A DNA stretch of 61,565 nucleotides, from contig JADIMW010000068.1 of assembly GCA_017694415.1 (NCBI GenBank), positions 1 through 61,565 on the forward strand, read 5' to 3'. The translations under genes and the position numbers were made by a program. Positions 25,568 to 35,006 of this stretch are shown piece by piece. Positions within the stretch are counted from its first letter, which is position 1. Each line of letters opens with the position of its first letter. The stretch is from Candidatus Caccoplasma merdipullorum (GTDB lineage Bacteria; Bacteroidota; Bacteroidia; Bacteroidales; G3-4614). The notes under the pieces were generated by a model. It was not told the DNA's origin and made no database searches. It saw only the letters and a list, made by a program, of their open reading frames with translations.

Positions 25568-25785
25568 ATATCTCTTTTTTTAGTGGTTGCTTTATCTGTT
25601 AAATACAAAACTACAAATTATATTGCAGATATGTCGTCTGACGCAAAATTATACTGTTTCCTCTCGGCCGGGGATATATATTTTACCTTTATTCATACCG
25701 CTTTTACTGTATTTTGTTGATTGTCGGATTTCGGGTTTGTACCTTTTTCGGTTATCTGCTTTGTGCCCGCCACAGCTTGCAACGG

Positions 25786-27189
25786 TTATAATATTTTATT
25801 CAGTGTGTCTGTAAGATAATTCATGTCGTCTAATGTAAGTGAGGCATATCCTATCCGCGCTCCTATGCCGCAAGAGGTCGTATAGAGGGGCATTTTTATT
25901 CGGGCTTCTTTTAGTTTGTTTTCGAGTTTCCGGGTATCGGTCTGACCGGTAAATACGACCCATATCGCCAACCCTCCTTGCGGTATGTCGAAGGTTATTT
26001 TACCGGAGAGCTTTTTAGCAAGATTTTCCACAAAGTATTTTTGTTTTTCCTTGTAATGTCTTGTTGCTCTTTTTATATGTCTTTTTATATCTCCCGTATT
26101 AATCAACTCGAGTATCGCATGTTCCATTATATTGTCGCCCTGTATGTCTATCATGCTGCGGAGAGACCCTATTTTTGCGGCATTTTCGGATGATGATGCT
26201 ATATAGCCTACTCTTACCGACGGGGCTATCACTTTACTGAATGTTCCTATGTAAAATGTCCTTTCTTTTGGGGTGAATGCCGATACGGGAAATGCGGGCT
26301 TGTGCTGTAAACTGAAATCGTAATCGTAGTCGTCTTCGATAAGGTATATCTGATGCGCCGAGATGAGCGACACGAGTTTCCGTTTTCTTTCGGGAGACAA
26401 CGGGACCATGGTGGGATAATGGTGTCGGGGCGTTATGTATATTGCTTTTATCTGTTTTTCTGTACCGGAGAGTTCTTTTTCTATCTGCTCGACCTTTATC
26501 CCGAATTTATCTACTGCGACAGGGATGATATTCAGACCTAAGCGGGTGAATGTTTCGGCGGCTTTTGGATAACAGGGCTCTTCTACCACAACTGCATCTC
26601 CTTTTTTAAGTATTGCTCCGGCTATAAGGTATAATGCCATCTGGCTGCCGCGCGTTATGCATATATCGTCGGGTTGTGTTTCGAGTCCGCGGCTTTGGTT
26701 CAGCATGGAGGAGACTGCCGTACGGAATTTCATGTCGCCGACAGGTGTGCTGTATCCTAACAGGCGATGTCGGGCGGCTTGATTGAACAACTGCCGATAG
26801 GCTCTGGACAATTCTTTTACGGGTGCTATCTTGGTATCGGGAATGCCGTCGTCGATAGCTAATATATATGGGGAAACGGATTCTGTACGGGGGGCGCTGT
26901 CGCTCTTATTCTTAGCGTGCGCGGGTACGGTATATTCGGCAACGAATACCCCGACTCTCTCCCGATTTATCAACAGTCCCGAATGTTCGAGTTGCTCTAT
27001 TGCATTTACTACGCTTTTTCTGCTGATATTCATCTGAAGTGCCATACTGCGGCTGCCGGGTAATGCCTCGCCGGGTTTTAATGCTCCTGTCTGTATCAGC
27101 TTTTTTATTTTATCGGCCACCTGCCGATATATGGGGACTTTGTTGTCGGTTCTGTCTATTTCGATATTGAACTGCCACGGCCTTATCAT
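25786..27189 (-). CDS. MocR/PdxR-family regulator (GntR HTH plus aminotransferase fold)
   Basis: 467 residues. The N-terminal winged HTH of the GntR type (VPIYRQVADKIKKLI, LPGSRSMALQMNISRKSV) is joined to a class I aminotransferase-like domain with the PLP lysine motif GTFSKVIAPSVRVGY. These factors use bound PLP or an external amine to control neighbouring genes, often PLP, GABA or taurine metabolism. It is transcribed away from the ArgD-like gene 108 bp off, and their -7 boxes (27240-27233 minus, 27244-27251 plus) lie side by side. It may therefore control that aminotransferase cluster. Confidence 0.92.
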   Translation of the reverse strand: MIRPWQFNIEIDRTDNKVPIYRQVADKIKKLIQTGALKPGEALPGSRSMALQMNISRKSVVNAIEQLEHSGLLINRERVGVFVAEYTVPAHAKNKSDSAPRTESVSPYILAIDDGIPDTKIAPVKELSRAYRQLFNQAARHRLLGYSTPVGDMKFRTAVSSMLNQSRGLETQPDDICITRGSQMALYLIAGAILKKGDAVVVEEPCYPKAAETFTRLGLNIIPVAVDKFGIKVEQIEKELSGTEKQIKAIYITPRHHYPTMVPLSPERKRKLVSLISAHQIYLIEDDYDYDFSLQHKPAFPVSAFTPKERTFYIGTFSKVIAPSVRVGYIASSSENAAKIGSLRSMIDIQGDNIMEHAILELINTGDIKRHIKRATRHYKEKQKYFVENLAKKLSGKITFDIPQGGLAIWVVFTGQTDTRKLENKLKEARIKMPLYTTSCGIGARIGYASLTLDDMNYLTDTLNKIL

Positions 27190-27232
27190 CTGGTATCCTT
27201 GTTTATTTGATTTCTGGATATATTACAGAGTC

Positions 27233-27251
27233 CAAATATATAATAATTTTG
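27233..27251. promoter_or_regulatory. Divergent -7 boxes between mocR and argD-like genes
   Basis: TATATTTG on the minus strand (27240-27233) and TAATTTTG on the plus strand (27244-27251) are only 3 nt apart. Well-placed -33 elements are not seen, as expected for promoters that need an activator. Confidence 0.45.
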
Positions 27252-27297
27252 CCGATGTGTTAAATGAACGGATTTATATTTTAATGTTGTACGGGTC

Positions 27298-28422
27298 ATG
27301 AAGTTGTTCGATGTTTATTCGCTGTTCGATGTCAATATCGTAAGGGGTAAGGGGTGTTTCGTTTATGACAGGAATAACATGGAGTATCTCGATTTATATG
27401 GAGGTCATGCCGTTATCTCCATAGGTCATGCTCATCCTTATTATATCGAAAAGGTTGCCGAACAGCTGAACAGACTGGTTTTTTATTCAAACAGCGTAAT
27501 TAACGACCGCCAAAGGGAGTTGGCGGTCAAACTCGGGAAATTATCGGGATACGATAATTATTCGCTGTTTTTGAGTAATTCGGGTGCTGAGGCCAATGAA
27601 AATGCCATAAAACTTGCTTCGTTTTTCACCGGGCGTAAAAGGGTGCTGAGTTTCAACGGGGCTTTTCACGGACGTACGGAGGCTGCGGTTATGGCATCGG
27701 ATAATGGCAGGATTGTTTCGCCTGCGAATTTCAATCCTAATTATATAAAGGTTCCGCTTAACGATATGGAGAGTGTCGCTGCGGAGTTGCGGACGAATGA
27801 TTATTGTGCGGTTATAATTGAAGGGATTCAGGGTGTCGGCGGAATAAGGATTCCCGACGGAGGGTTCATGAAGGCTCTGCGTAAGGAGTGTTCTTCGACC
27901 GGCACGATTCTGATTTTGGATGAGATTCAATCGGGATGTGGACGTACGGGGAAGTTCTTTGCTCATCAGAATTGGGATATTTCGGCCGATATTGTTACCT
28001 TGGCCAAAGGTATCGGCAACGGGTTTCCTGCTGCTGCTACGGTAATAAGCGACATGTTCGTCCCTGTTGTTGGACAACTTGGCACTACGTTCGGAGGGAA
28101 TCATCTTGCATGTGCGGCCGCTTGCGCCGTCATGGATGTTATCGAGCGGGAAAACTTGATGTCGAATGCTGAAAATACCGGAAAATATCTTATTGAAAGA
28201 CTTGGGGAGATTCCGCAGATTTGCGCGATTAGGGGAATGGGGTTGATGATTGGCATCGATTTTGACTGTAATGTAAAAAGGATAAGGGAGAGACTCTTGT
28301 ATGACGAACACGTTTTTACTGGTGTTGCGGGAGACAGGACTTTGCGCCTGCTGCCGCCTCTTTGCCTCTCCGTGGGGGAAGCGGATTTGTTTATGGAAAA
28401 ACTTGTAAAATGTATTAACTGA
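27298..28422 (+). CDS. ArgD-like class III aminotransferase
   Basis: 374 residues, close in pattern to Bacteroidota acetyl/succinylornithine aminotransferases: LFDVYSLFDVNIVRGKG, YLDLYGGHAVISIGHAHP, LSNSGAEANENAIKLA, FNGAFHGRTEAAV, LDEIQSGCGRTGKF, with the PLP lysine in LAKGIGNGFP. ArgD transfers the amino group of an N-acylornithine to 2-oxoglutarate. No other arginine gene is nearby. The divergent MocR regulator and the following PNPOx-like gene leave open a different amine substrate. It leads a three-gene run (18-nt gaps). Confidence 0.85.
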   Translation: MKLFDVYSLFDVNIVRGKGCFVYDRNNMEYLDLYGGHAVISIGHAHPYYIEKVAEQLNRLVFYSNSVINDRQRELAVKLGKLSGYDNYSLFLSNSGAEANENAIKLASFFTGRKRVLSFNGAFHGRTEAAVMASDNGRIVSPANFNPNYIKVPLNDMESVAAELRTNDYCAVIIEGIQGVGGIRIPDGGFMKALRKECSSTGTILILDEIQSGCGRTGKFFAHQNWDISADIVTLAKGIGNGFPAAATVISDMFVPVVGQLGTTFGGNHLACAAACAVMDVIERENLMSNAENTGKYLIERLGEIPQICAIRGMGLMIGIDFDCNVKRIRERLLYDEHVFTGVAGDRTLRLLPPLCLSVGEADLFMEKLVKCIN

Positions 28423-28440
28423 AATAATATTCTGGTTTTT

Positions 28441-28926
28441 ATGATTTATAATAATGATAATGTGAGGCGTCAGGACAGACTGCTTGGCGAGAAGGAGGCT
28501 TTTGAGTTGTTGAGAAACGGGGAATTCGGCATTTTATCGCTGGCTGCGCCGGACGGCTCTCCTTATGGTATTCCGGTAAGTTATGTGTGGGACGGCGTTG
28601 AAAGTATTTATTTTCACTGCGCTAAAGAGGGTAAGAAATTGTCGTGTATCGATTTCTCATCGAAAGCGTCTTTCTGCATTGTAGGCAAAACAAACGTGGT
28701 GCCGAACAAATTTACCACGGGATATGAAAGTATTGTGCTGCAATGCGAAATTAAGAGGGGAATTGGCGAGGATGAAAGGATGCACGCATTGAGACTTCTG
28801 TTGGAGAAATATTCTCCTGATGATATGGTTGTGGGGATGAAGTATGCGGAAAAGTCGTTCGGGCGTACGGAGATAGTCCGCATGACTGTTGTGGAGTTCA
28901 GCGGCAAGTGCAAGAGGGTTAATTGA
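28441..28926 (+). CDS. Pyridoxamine 5'-phosphate oxidase-like flavin protein (NimA-like)
   Basis: 161 residues with the split-barrel FMN-binding pattern of the PNPOx/Nim group: RRQDRLLGEKEAFELLRNGE, GILSLAAPDGSPYGIPVSYV, IYFHCAKEGKKL, VVPNKFTTGYESIVLQCE. Members bind FMN or heme and reduce small molecules; the Nim branch is linked to nitroimidazole handling. It lies 18 nt after the ArgD-like gene, so they are probably co-transcribed. It is not the biosynthetic PdxH, which is longer. Confidence 0.83.
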   Translation: MIYNNDNVRRQDRLLGEKEAFELLRNGEFGILSLAAPDGSPYGIPVSYVWDGVESIYFHCAKEGKKLSCIDFSSKASFCIVGKTNVVPNKFTTGYESIVLQCEIKRGIGEDERMHALRLLLEKYSPDDMVVGMKYAEKSFGRTEIVRMTVVEFSGKCKRVN

Positions 28927-28944
28927 TTTTATTGTTCTGGTATT

Positions 28945-29451
28945 ATGACTGATTTGGTTCTTGGCAGGCTCGTTTGCGCAATGACCGACTATTATGCGGG
29001 GGATGCGAAACGGATTCAACATTTTATTAAGGTTCGCGGATTTGCTGCTACTATCGGCAGACTGGAGGGTTTGGACAAAGAGGAGTTGTTTGTTTTGGAG
29101 ACCGCAGCTTTAGTGCATGATATAGGGATTAAGGTTTGTGAGAGGAAGTACGGTTCGTGCAACGGAAAATTACAGGAGTTGGAGGGGCCGGCCGAAGCTG
29201 AAAAGCTGCTTGTTTCTCTGGGGGATTTTTCTACGGAAACGATAGAGCGTGTCTGCTGGCTGGTTGCTCATCATCATACGTATAATGATATTGCGGATAT
29301 TGATTATCAGATTCTTGTTGAAGCGGATTTTTTGGTAAACGTATTTGAAGACGGGATTTTGCCGGATGCTATATCGCAATTCAAAAAGAATGTTTTCAAG
29401 ACGAAAACCGGGATATATCTTTTGGAGAGAATGTATGCGAACTCCGATTAG
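28945..29451 (+). CDS. HD-domain phosphohydrolase
   Basis: 168 residues. HD-domain metal ligands are visible: His in RIQHFIKV, the HD pair in AALVHDIGIK, VAHHHTY, and Asp in LVEADFLVN. Such proteins hydrolyse phosphates of nucleotides or related compounds in the cytoplasm with divalent metal. It follows the PNPOx-like gene by 18 nt and ends the short operon. The substrate is not readable from sequence. Confidence 0.85.
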   Translation: MTDLVLGRLVCAMTDYYAGDAKRIQHFIKVRGFAATIGRLEGLDKEELFVLETAALVHDIGIKVCERKYGSCNGKLQELEGPAEAEKLLVSLGDFSTETIERVCWLVAHHHTYNDIADIDYQILVEADFLVNVFEDGILPDAISQFKKNVFKTKTGIYLLERMYANSD

Positions 29452-29541
29452 CTGTTTACGCTGCTAAGGCAGGAATAAGGGTTTTGCGGCGTGTTCATAT
29501 ATTTTTACGTGCCGTTATGTGCTGCAGTCGCTCCGGGATGT

Positions 29542-29549
29542 TATATTTG
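29542..29549 (+). promoter_or_regulatory. -7 box upstream of the nitroreductase
   Basis: TATATTTG followed by C, 28 nt before the ATG at 29578. No clear -33 element. Confidence 0.45.
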
Positions 29550-29577
29550 CGTATTATTGACCTTTTAATTTTCATTT

Positions 29578-30084
29578 ATGGATTGCAGCGATTCTATCCG
29601 ATTGAGAAGGAGTGTCAGGAAATTCAAGACTGATACTCTTGTTCCCGACAGAGATATTAAATTAATCCTCGAAGCGGCAATGATGGCTCCGAGTGCTGTA
29701 AACAGCAGGCCGTGGGAATTTATCGTAGTTACGGACAGAGAGACTAAAGAGGGGATTATGAAGGTGCATGAATACAGTAAAATGTTGAAAAGTGCTCCTC
29801 TGGCTATTGTCGTCTGCGGGAAACCGGAGTGCCAGGCTGAACTCGGCGAACCGTTCTGGCCTCAAGACTGCGCCGCCGCAACCGAGAATATCTTGCTTCA
29901 GGCGACGGCTTTGGGTTACGGGTCGTGCTGGTGCGGCTGCTACCCTGTAGAGAGCAGGGTGAAAGGCTTGCAGGAATTGTTCGGCATAAAGAGTATTCCG
30001 GTGGCTGTGGTGGCTATCGGCGTTGCCGATGAATCGCCGAAAGCTAAAGGTTTCTTCGATGAGGGGGCTGTAAAGTATTTCTGA
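29578..30084 (+). CDS. Nitroreductase-family flavoprotein
   Basis: 168 residues without signal peptide. FMN-binding Arg cluster in SIRLRRSVRKF, then MMAPSAVNSRPWEF, ECQAELGEPFWPQDCAAATEN, and ALGYGSCWCGCYP. The compact size and the Cys-containing glycine loop fit the Bacteroidota nitroreductases that use NAD(P)H to reduce nitro compounds or quinones. Monocistronic, with its own -7 box upstream and a hairpin downstream. It is cytoplasmic, unlike the lipoprotein paralogue at 16123. Confidence 0.92.
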   Translation: MDCSDSIRLRRSVRKFKTDTLVPDRDIKLILEAAMMAPSAVNSRPWEFIVVTDRETKEGIMKVHEYSKMLKSAPLAIVVCGKPECQAELGEPFWPQDCAAATENILLQATALGYGSCWCGCYPVESRVKGLQELFGIKSIPVAVVAIGVADESPKAKGFFDEGAVKYF

Positions 30085-30110
30085 TTGGCAGCGTGCTTTG
30101 CTTTTACAAG

Positions 30111-30147
30111 AATCCCCGGCGAGAGTTTATGTTTCTCGTCGGGGATT
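30111..30147 (+). terminator. Terminator hairpin
   Basis: AATCCCCGGCGAGA / TCTCGTCGGGGATT, a 14-bp stem with one G-T pair and a 9-nt loop, lies between convergent genes. The T tract is weak, so activity may be mainly structural. Confidence 0.65.
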
Positions 30148-30172
30148 GTCATATTTGCATTGTCTGTCCGTT

Positions 30173-32392
30173 TTATTTCTTCACGACAAGATTCCACTTT
30201 CTGAGGAATACTTCAAGATCACGGCCTGATATGTTGGTCAGACGTGCGCCTTTTATCTCCCGGTCGATTTTGGCTGTCATTTCGCCGTTCTCGGTCGTCA
30301 AAGGTAGCGACATCCATTCGCCGTTTCCTGCAAGTACTTCGAATTTCCATATTTCGGGGGTGGTCTTTTCGAGATTTATCTGGACATTTACTGCCTCCAG
30401 CGGTTCTGCAAGGTCGATTTGTACATAACAGCCTGCACCCCACCGTATTACTTCCAGTTGCGGGGGTATTTGTATGTTCTCGCCTTTTACGCGTACGGGT
30501 GCTCCTTTAAGCTGCTCTATGGTGGTGTCGAATTTATGCGGCGAGTATTCGGACATTATTTCCAATGTTGTTCCGTATTTTGCATTGTAGGATTTTGTTA
30601 TCCCGGAGAAGACTTCGTTTATGAACGGTTGTAGTACTCGCGTCCCTACAAGTATTCCGGGATGGTATTCGTTCTGGTTGTTGGTCTGATCGAGGACGAA
30701 ACTCTGTTGCTGCAACGCGCGCACATGTTTGTACTTGGCCATGAACATTGCGGAATCGGCTTTGTTGTATGCTTTTACCATGGCCAAAACTTCACGTCCG
30801 GTTTCTCCTTGGAGTTTGAACTGCCGTACCCATGTGCCTATCTCTTTTACTAATGCTTCGTTTTCGTCGTTTGCCAACAGACGGTCGGATGAGGAGACTA
30901 TTTTTTCGAATTCGCATTTCATTCGTGCATAGTCTTCGTCCGAGGGTTTTTCTCCTTTTTTAACTGCTTCGGCAAAGCGCGCGGCATACGGGGCTATCTC
31001 TTTTGATTCTTCTCTGCGCCAGTTGAACCAGCCGTCGCCGGGATCGGAATTGTTCCGGGCAAAACATTCGAGGGCGTCTGCATCTTTCGGCATCAGCATT
31101 GCTATGGCGTCTTTCCACGATTTTTCGCCGTTGAATGTGGCCGGATTCCATGAATAGTCGGCTATCGAATATATGGCTATCTTGGAGGCTTCGGCATGTT
31201 CCATGGGGTTGGACAGGAATCCTGTTATGTCGGCGGATGTGAATGTCGTGTCGTTTCCATATACGGGCCCCATAAGTAATCGGTTGCGTACATAATCGGT
31301 AACAGGGAAGTTCCACCAGATATATACGGGGCGTTTTATCTGCGAGTTTACCCAATCGACGCTTTCGCGCGTTATGGATACTATTACTTCTTCGCCGGTG
31401 TACATTATGTTTATGTCGGGATTCAGCATGTCGCCCATGGTCTTGAGGTAATCGTTCTGTTTTCCCCATGACCCGGTATAGACGGTCGGACACATCAGCA
31501 ACGGTTTTAGGTCGGGTTTGCTTTTGTTGAAGTTGTCGTCGATATAGTTCAACAGATTGGCCTGCCGTACGGGATCTGTTCCTTCGCCTGTTATGTCATC
31601 GAAGAATACGGCAAATGACCGTACGCCCAAATCGTACAGTTGTTCGAATTTGTGTATCAGGAAATCTCTGTCTTCGTCGTTCCACCTTATGTCTTGTCCC
31701 GGATGTATTGCCCATACGAAATCGACACCGTTGGCATTTGCCGTTTCTACAAGTGCTTTCAACTCGGCTGCTTTTTCTGCCGGATACGGGTCGCGCCAGT
31801 TGGGCGAACGGTGATACGGGTCGTCCTTGGGTGCGTATATATAGGTGTTCATCTTATAATCGCCGTAGAAACTCATTTGCTCCGCTCTGGCTTTCATGCT
31901 CCACGGTGTACCGTAAAAGCCTTCTACTACTCCGCGGTATGCGGCTACGGGATAGTCGGTTATCTCTACCTCGGGGAGCTGCCCGTTTTCTATAAGTTGG
32001 CCGAGGGTTTTTACTCCGTAGTATGTTCCCCGTTCGTCGTTTCCTGCTATTATTACCGTATTGTCCGATATTTTAAGATAGTATCCGTCGGCTTTTTGCG
32101 GGATATTGCGGGTATATTTTTTTACCGATTTATCGCCGCGCTCGCCTATTATGATACTGAATCGGGAAGTGCCAGCTGTTGCTTCCGGTTTGTCTTTAAA
32201 AAGTGCCTCGATACTTGCCAATGCTATCGGGGAGGCTTCTTCTTGTCCGATTATCCGGGGTTGGCTTGTTATCGATACTGTTCCCTGCGAAATTTGCATG
32301 CTGCGCGGTTGGGGATATACGGAAATCTCGCCTGCCGTTATGCTTCCGGAGAAGAGCATCGCTCCGAATAGCAGATAATTGAAATACTTCAT
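30173..32392 (-). CDS. GH84 beta-N-acetylglucosaminidase (O-GlcNAcase-like), exported
   Basis: 739 residues, the size of the well-studied Bacteroides thetaiotaomicron GH84 enzyme. A signal peptide (YLLFGAMLFSGSITA) is followed by an N-terminal hexosaminidase-like alpha/beta domain. The GH84 barrel has VVEGFYGTPWS and the catalytic Asp pair in AVFFDDITGEG; a helical region and a C-terminal beta domain follow. It removes terminal GlcNAc by substrate-assisted catalysis. In gut Bacteroidales this likely serves mucin or glycoprotein foraging. No SusCD pair is nearby; the gene stands alone. Confidence 0.95.
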   Translation of the reverse strand: MKYFNYLLFGAMLFSGSITAGEISVYPQPRSMQISQGTVSITSQPRIIGQEEASPIALASIEALFKDKPEATAGTSRFSIIIGERGDKSVKKYTRNIPQKADGYYLKISDNTVIIAGNDERGTYYGVKTLGQLIENGQLPEVEITDYPVAAYRGVVEGFYGTPWSMKARAEQMSFYGDYKMNTYIYAPKDDPYHRSPNWRDPYPAEKAAELKALVETANANGVDFVWAIHPGQDIRWNDEDRDFLIHKFEQLYDLGVRSFAVFFDDITGEGTDPVRQANLLNYIDDNFNKSKPDLKPLLMCPTVYTGSWGKQNDYLKTMGDMLNPDINIMYTGEEVIVSITRESVDWVNSQIKRPVYIWWNFPVTDYVRNRLLMGPVYGNDTTFTSADITGFLSNPMEHAEASKIAIYSIADYSWNPATFNGEKSWKDAIAMLMPKDADALECFARNNSDPGDGWFNWRREESKEIAPYAARFAEAVKKGEKPSDEDYARMKCEFEKIVSSSDRLLANDENEALVKEIGTWVRQFKLQGETGREVLAMVKAYNKADSAMFMAKYKHVRALQQQSFVLDQTNNQNEYHPGILVGTRVLQPFINEVFSGITKSYNAKYGTTLEIMSEYSPHKFDTTIEQLKGAPVRVKGENIQIPPQLEVIRWGAGCYVQIDLAEPLEAVNVQINLEKTTPEIWKFEVLAGNGEWMSLPLTTENGEMTAKIDREIKGARLTNISGRDLEVFLRKWNLVVKK

Positions 32393-32495
32393 AGCCTTTT
32401 TGTGTTATTGTTTGGTTTTTTATTCTGTTTCTTGTTTTGTGTAATGTTACGCGCTGTTTTTATTGCAAACGACACTGCTTGCCGTCGTTCGCCGA

Positions 32496-33011
32496 CTACA
32501 GTTCCAACAACCCTTCTGGAAGTTTCATCTCTATCGTTTTTGCTTCGTCGTCTATTCCTGTAACGAAATCCTCGGTTGCCGGAATCAAATATTCTTTTGT
32601 TTCGCCTTCGACTACGAACAGGGGATTTTCGGGTGTTCCGTCTATTGCCACGATTGTTCCTATTTTATCGCCGGATATTGTTATGCTGTATCCGCTCAAC
32701 GTATCGGATATGACGGCGGATTCGGATGTCCCGGCACTCTTTTCTTTCGGGATATAGAGCTTGCGGTTTATCATTGTTGCTGTTTCCGCTATATTGTCTA
32801 TATCATCGAATTTAAGTATCACGGAATTGACTCCTTTGTACCGGTACGACGCCAAAAAGAATGGGACGTATATTCCGTCTATATCGCATACAAGATATTC
32901 GGATGCGTCGAAATCGGTATCTTCGCGGGAGATGACTGCAACGAGCTCGCCTCCTACTCCATGTGTCTTGACTATTTTCCCTATTTCTGTCAGTTCGGCT
33001 CTGTCAATCAT
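32496..33011 (-). CDS. rimM: 16S rRNA maturation factor RimM
   Basis: 171 residues. N-terminal RimM barrel (LTEIGKIVKTHGVGGELVAV) and C-terminal PRC-barrel (DKIGTIVAIDGTPENPLFVV, EYLIPATEDFV). It helps assemble the 30S subunit head by binding S19. Its ATG overlaps the murA stop by a few bases (33004-33011), so the two are translationally coupled. Confidence 0.95.
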   Translation of the reverse strand: MIDRAELTEIGKIVKTHGVGGELVAVISREDTDFDASEYLVCDIDGIYVPFFLASYRYKGVNSVILKFDDIDNIAETATMINRKLYIPKEKSAGTSESAVISDTLSGYSITISGDKIGTIVAIDGTPENPLFVVEGETKEYLIPATEDFVTGIDDEAKTIEMKLPEGLLEL

Positions 33012-34320
33012 TGTTTCCTACTCGTTTTATCGATGCTCCTATGGCATTCAGGCGGACATCTATTTCTTCGTACCCGCGGTCTATCTGGTCTATGTTGTGT
33101 ATCGTGCTTGTCCCTTTTGCCGACATTGCGGCTATGAGTAATGCTATTCCTGCACGTATGTCGGGCGAGACCATTGTGGTTGCTCTGAGGGGTATTTCTT
33201 TTGCCTGCCCTATTACCACGGCTCTGTGCGGATCGCATAATATTATTTGAGCACCCATGTCTATCAGCTTATCGACAAAGAAGAGTCGGCTTTCGAACAT
33301 TTTCTGATGTATCAGCACGCTTCCTTTCGCCTGTGTGGCGACTACGAGTATTACACTCAGCAGGTCGGGTGTCAGACCGGGCCACGGTGCATCGGCAAAG
33401 GTCATTATGGAGCCGTCGATAAAGGTTTCTATTTCGTAACGGTCGTGCTGGGGTATATATATGTTGTCTTCTTCTTTCAACAGTTTTATACCCATGCGGC
33501 GAAATACTTCGGGTATTATTCCCAAATCCTTGAACGAGACATCTTTTATTCTTATGTCGGAACCTGTCATGGCTGCCATTCCTATAAAACTGCCTACTTC
33601 TATCATGTCGGGCAACAGGCGATGTGTACATCCGCCGAGTGAACGTACTCCTTGTATGGTGAGGAGATTGGATCCTATGCCTTCTATTTTTGCGCCCATA
33701 GAGTTCAGCATCTTGGATAACTGCTGCAGGTATGGTTCGCATGCTGCATTGTATATTGTCGTGGTGCCTTCGGCCAATACCGCAGCCATAAGGATATTGG
33801 CTGTACCGGTTACGGAGGCTTCGTCGAGAAGCATGTAGCACCCTTTCAGTTTGTCGGCGTATATTTCGTATATGTGTTTTTCGGGGTTGTATGTGAATCT
33901 TGCTCCTAATTTCTGTATTCCGAGGAAATGGGTGTCTAATCTGCGACGTCCGATTTTATCGCCTCCGGGTTGGGGGACGAGGGCGCGTCCGAATCGGGCT
34001 ACGAGTGGGCCGACTATCATGACGGAGCCTCTGAGCGAGGAGCATTTGTCGATAAATTCTGGGCTGTTCAGGTAATCCATGTCTATACTGTCGGCCTTGA
34101 AACTGTATGAGCCTTTTCCCGTACGGGTTACTTTTACCCCCATATCGGACAGTAACTGTATAAGGTTGTTCACGTCTCGGATATTGGGGATATTGCTTAT
34201 CTGTACTTCTTCGTCGGTAAGCAATACTGCGCACAACACTTCCAATGCTTCATTTTTCGCTCCTTTGGGAACGAGGTCGCCGTTTAGCTTGCGTCCTCCC
34301 TCTATTATAAATGATGACAT
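33004..34320 (-). CDS. murA: UDP-N-acetylglucosamine 1-carboxyvinyltransferase
   Basis: 438 residues, all hallmarks of MurA (GAKNEALEVLCAVLLTDE, DMIEVGSFIGMAAMTG, FADAPWPGLTPDLLS). It adds enolpyruvate to UDP-GlcNAc, the first committed step of peptidoglycan synthesis. The active-site loop reads PQPGGDKIGRRR: the usual nucleophilic Cys (Cys115 in E. coli) is Asp 121 here. In other bacteria this change makes MurA insensitive to fosfomycin. It lies in the order tsaB-DUF4290-murA-rimM. Confidence 0.96.
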   Translation of the reverse strand: MSSFIIEGGRKLNGDLVPKGAKNEALEVLCAVLLTDEEVQISNIPNIRDVNNLIQLLSDMGVKVTRTGKGSYSFKADSIDMDYLNSPEFIDKCSSLRGSVMIVGPLVARFGRALVPQPGGDKIGRRRLDTHFLGIQKLGARFTYNPEKHIYEIYADKLKGCYMLLDEASVTGTANILMAAVLAEGTTTIYNAACEPYLQQLSKMLNSMGAKIEGIGSNLLTIQGVRSLGGCTHRLLPDMIEVGSFIGMAAMTGSDIRIKDVSFKDLGIIPEVFRRMGIKLLKEEDNIYIPQHDRYEIETFIDGSIMTFADAPWPGLTPDLLSVILVVATQAKGSVLIHQKMFESRLFFVDKLIDMGAQIILCDPHRAVVIGQAKEIPLRATTMVSPDIRAGIALLIAAMSAKGTSTIHNIDQIDRGYEEIDVRLNAIGASIKRVGNND

Positions 34321-34367
34321 GGGGTTCGATTTTGTGATTATTGGGGGTTGTTTATCGTTTTCGTTTA

Positions 34368-34961
34368 TTATTGGTTGCGTTTGCGCATTCCGCCTTTTTT
34401 ATTGGGCATATAGTCTCTGGCTGAACGGAGTTTCAAGTCGGCAACCGATATGTCTATTTTTCCTTCGGTGTATTCCATAAGGTCTTTTAATATCTTGTCG
34501 TCTTCTATTACATCCTTGTTCCATGTGTATAGGGACTTTTTCATGTGATTGGCCAGTAGCGAAATGAGCGCATCGCGTTCGGGACCTTCGGGATACTCGC
34601 AACATTTCTTCAGCATCTCTTCTACGATTTTTCCGTAATGCCGGTATTTTATGGGCTCGAGTTTGTACGGTACCGGTTCGGGACGTGTTCGCAGATTTTC
34701 TCTTTTTACAATTTCGCACGGATAGTCTATGTCGAGTTTAAAATCGGACATTATTGCGAGGTGATCCCACAACTTGTGTTTGAACTCGTCTATGTCGCGC
34801 AGATGCGGAAACAGATTTCCCATGGTGGCTACTATGGCGTATGCGCATCGGGTTCTTTCGTCGCGGTCTTTTATGGTAAGGCAATAATCCACCATGCGCT
34901 GTACGTTGCGGCCGTACTCGGGAAGTACCATTTTTTTCATCTGTGTATTGTATTCGAACAT
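34368..34961 (-). CDS. DUF4290 protein
   Basis: 197 residues, matching the Bacteroidota-specific DUF4290 pattern (FEYNTQMKKMVLPEYGRNVQ, LFPHLRDIDEFKHKLWDHLA, MKKSLYTWNKDV). It is mostly helical and soluble, with a basic tail (NKKGGMRKRNQ). Function unknown. Its fixed place just upstream of murA suggests a role tied to cell envelope or translation, but this is inference. Confidence 0.88.
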   Translation of the reverse strand: MFEYNTQMKKMVLPEYGRNVQRMVDYCLTIKDRDERTRCAYAIVATMGNLFPHLRDIDEFKHKLWDHLAIMSDFKLDIDYPCEIVKRENLRTRPEPVPYKLEPIKYRHYGKIVEEMLKKCCEYPEGPERDALISLLANHMKKSLYTWNKDVIEDDKILKDLMEYTEGKIDISVADLKLRSARDYMPNKKGGMRKRNQ

Positions 34962-35006
34962 TTTGCTTTGGTATTTATGTGTTTGTCCTTCTTTGCCCGA
35001 ACTTTT

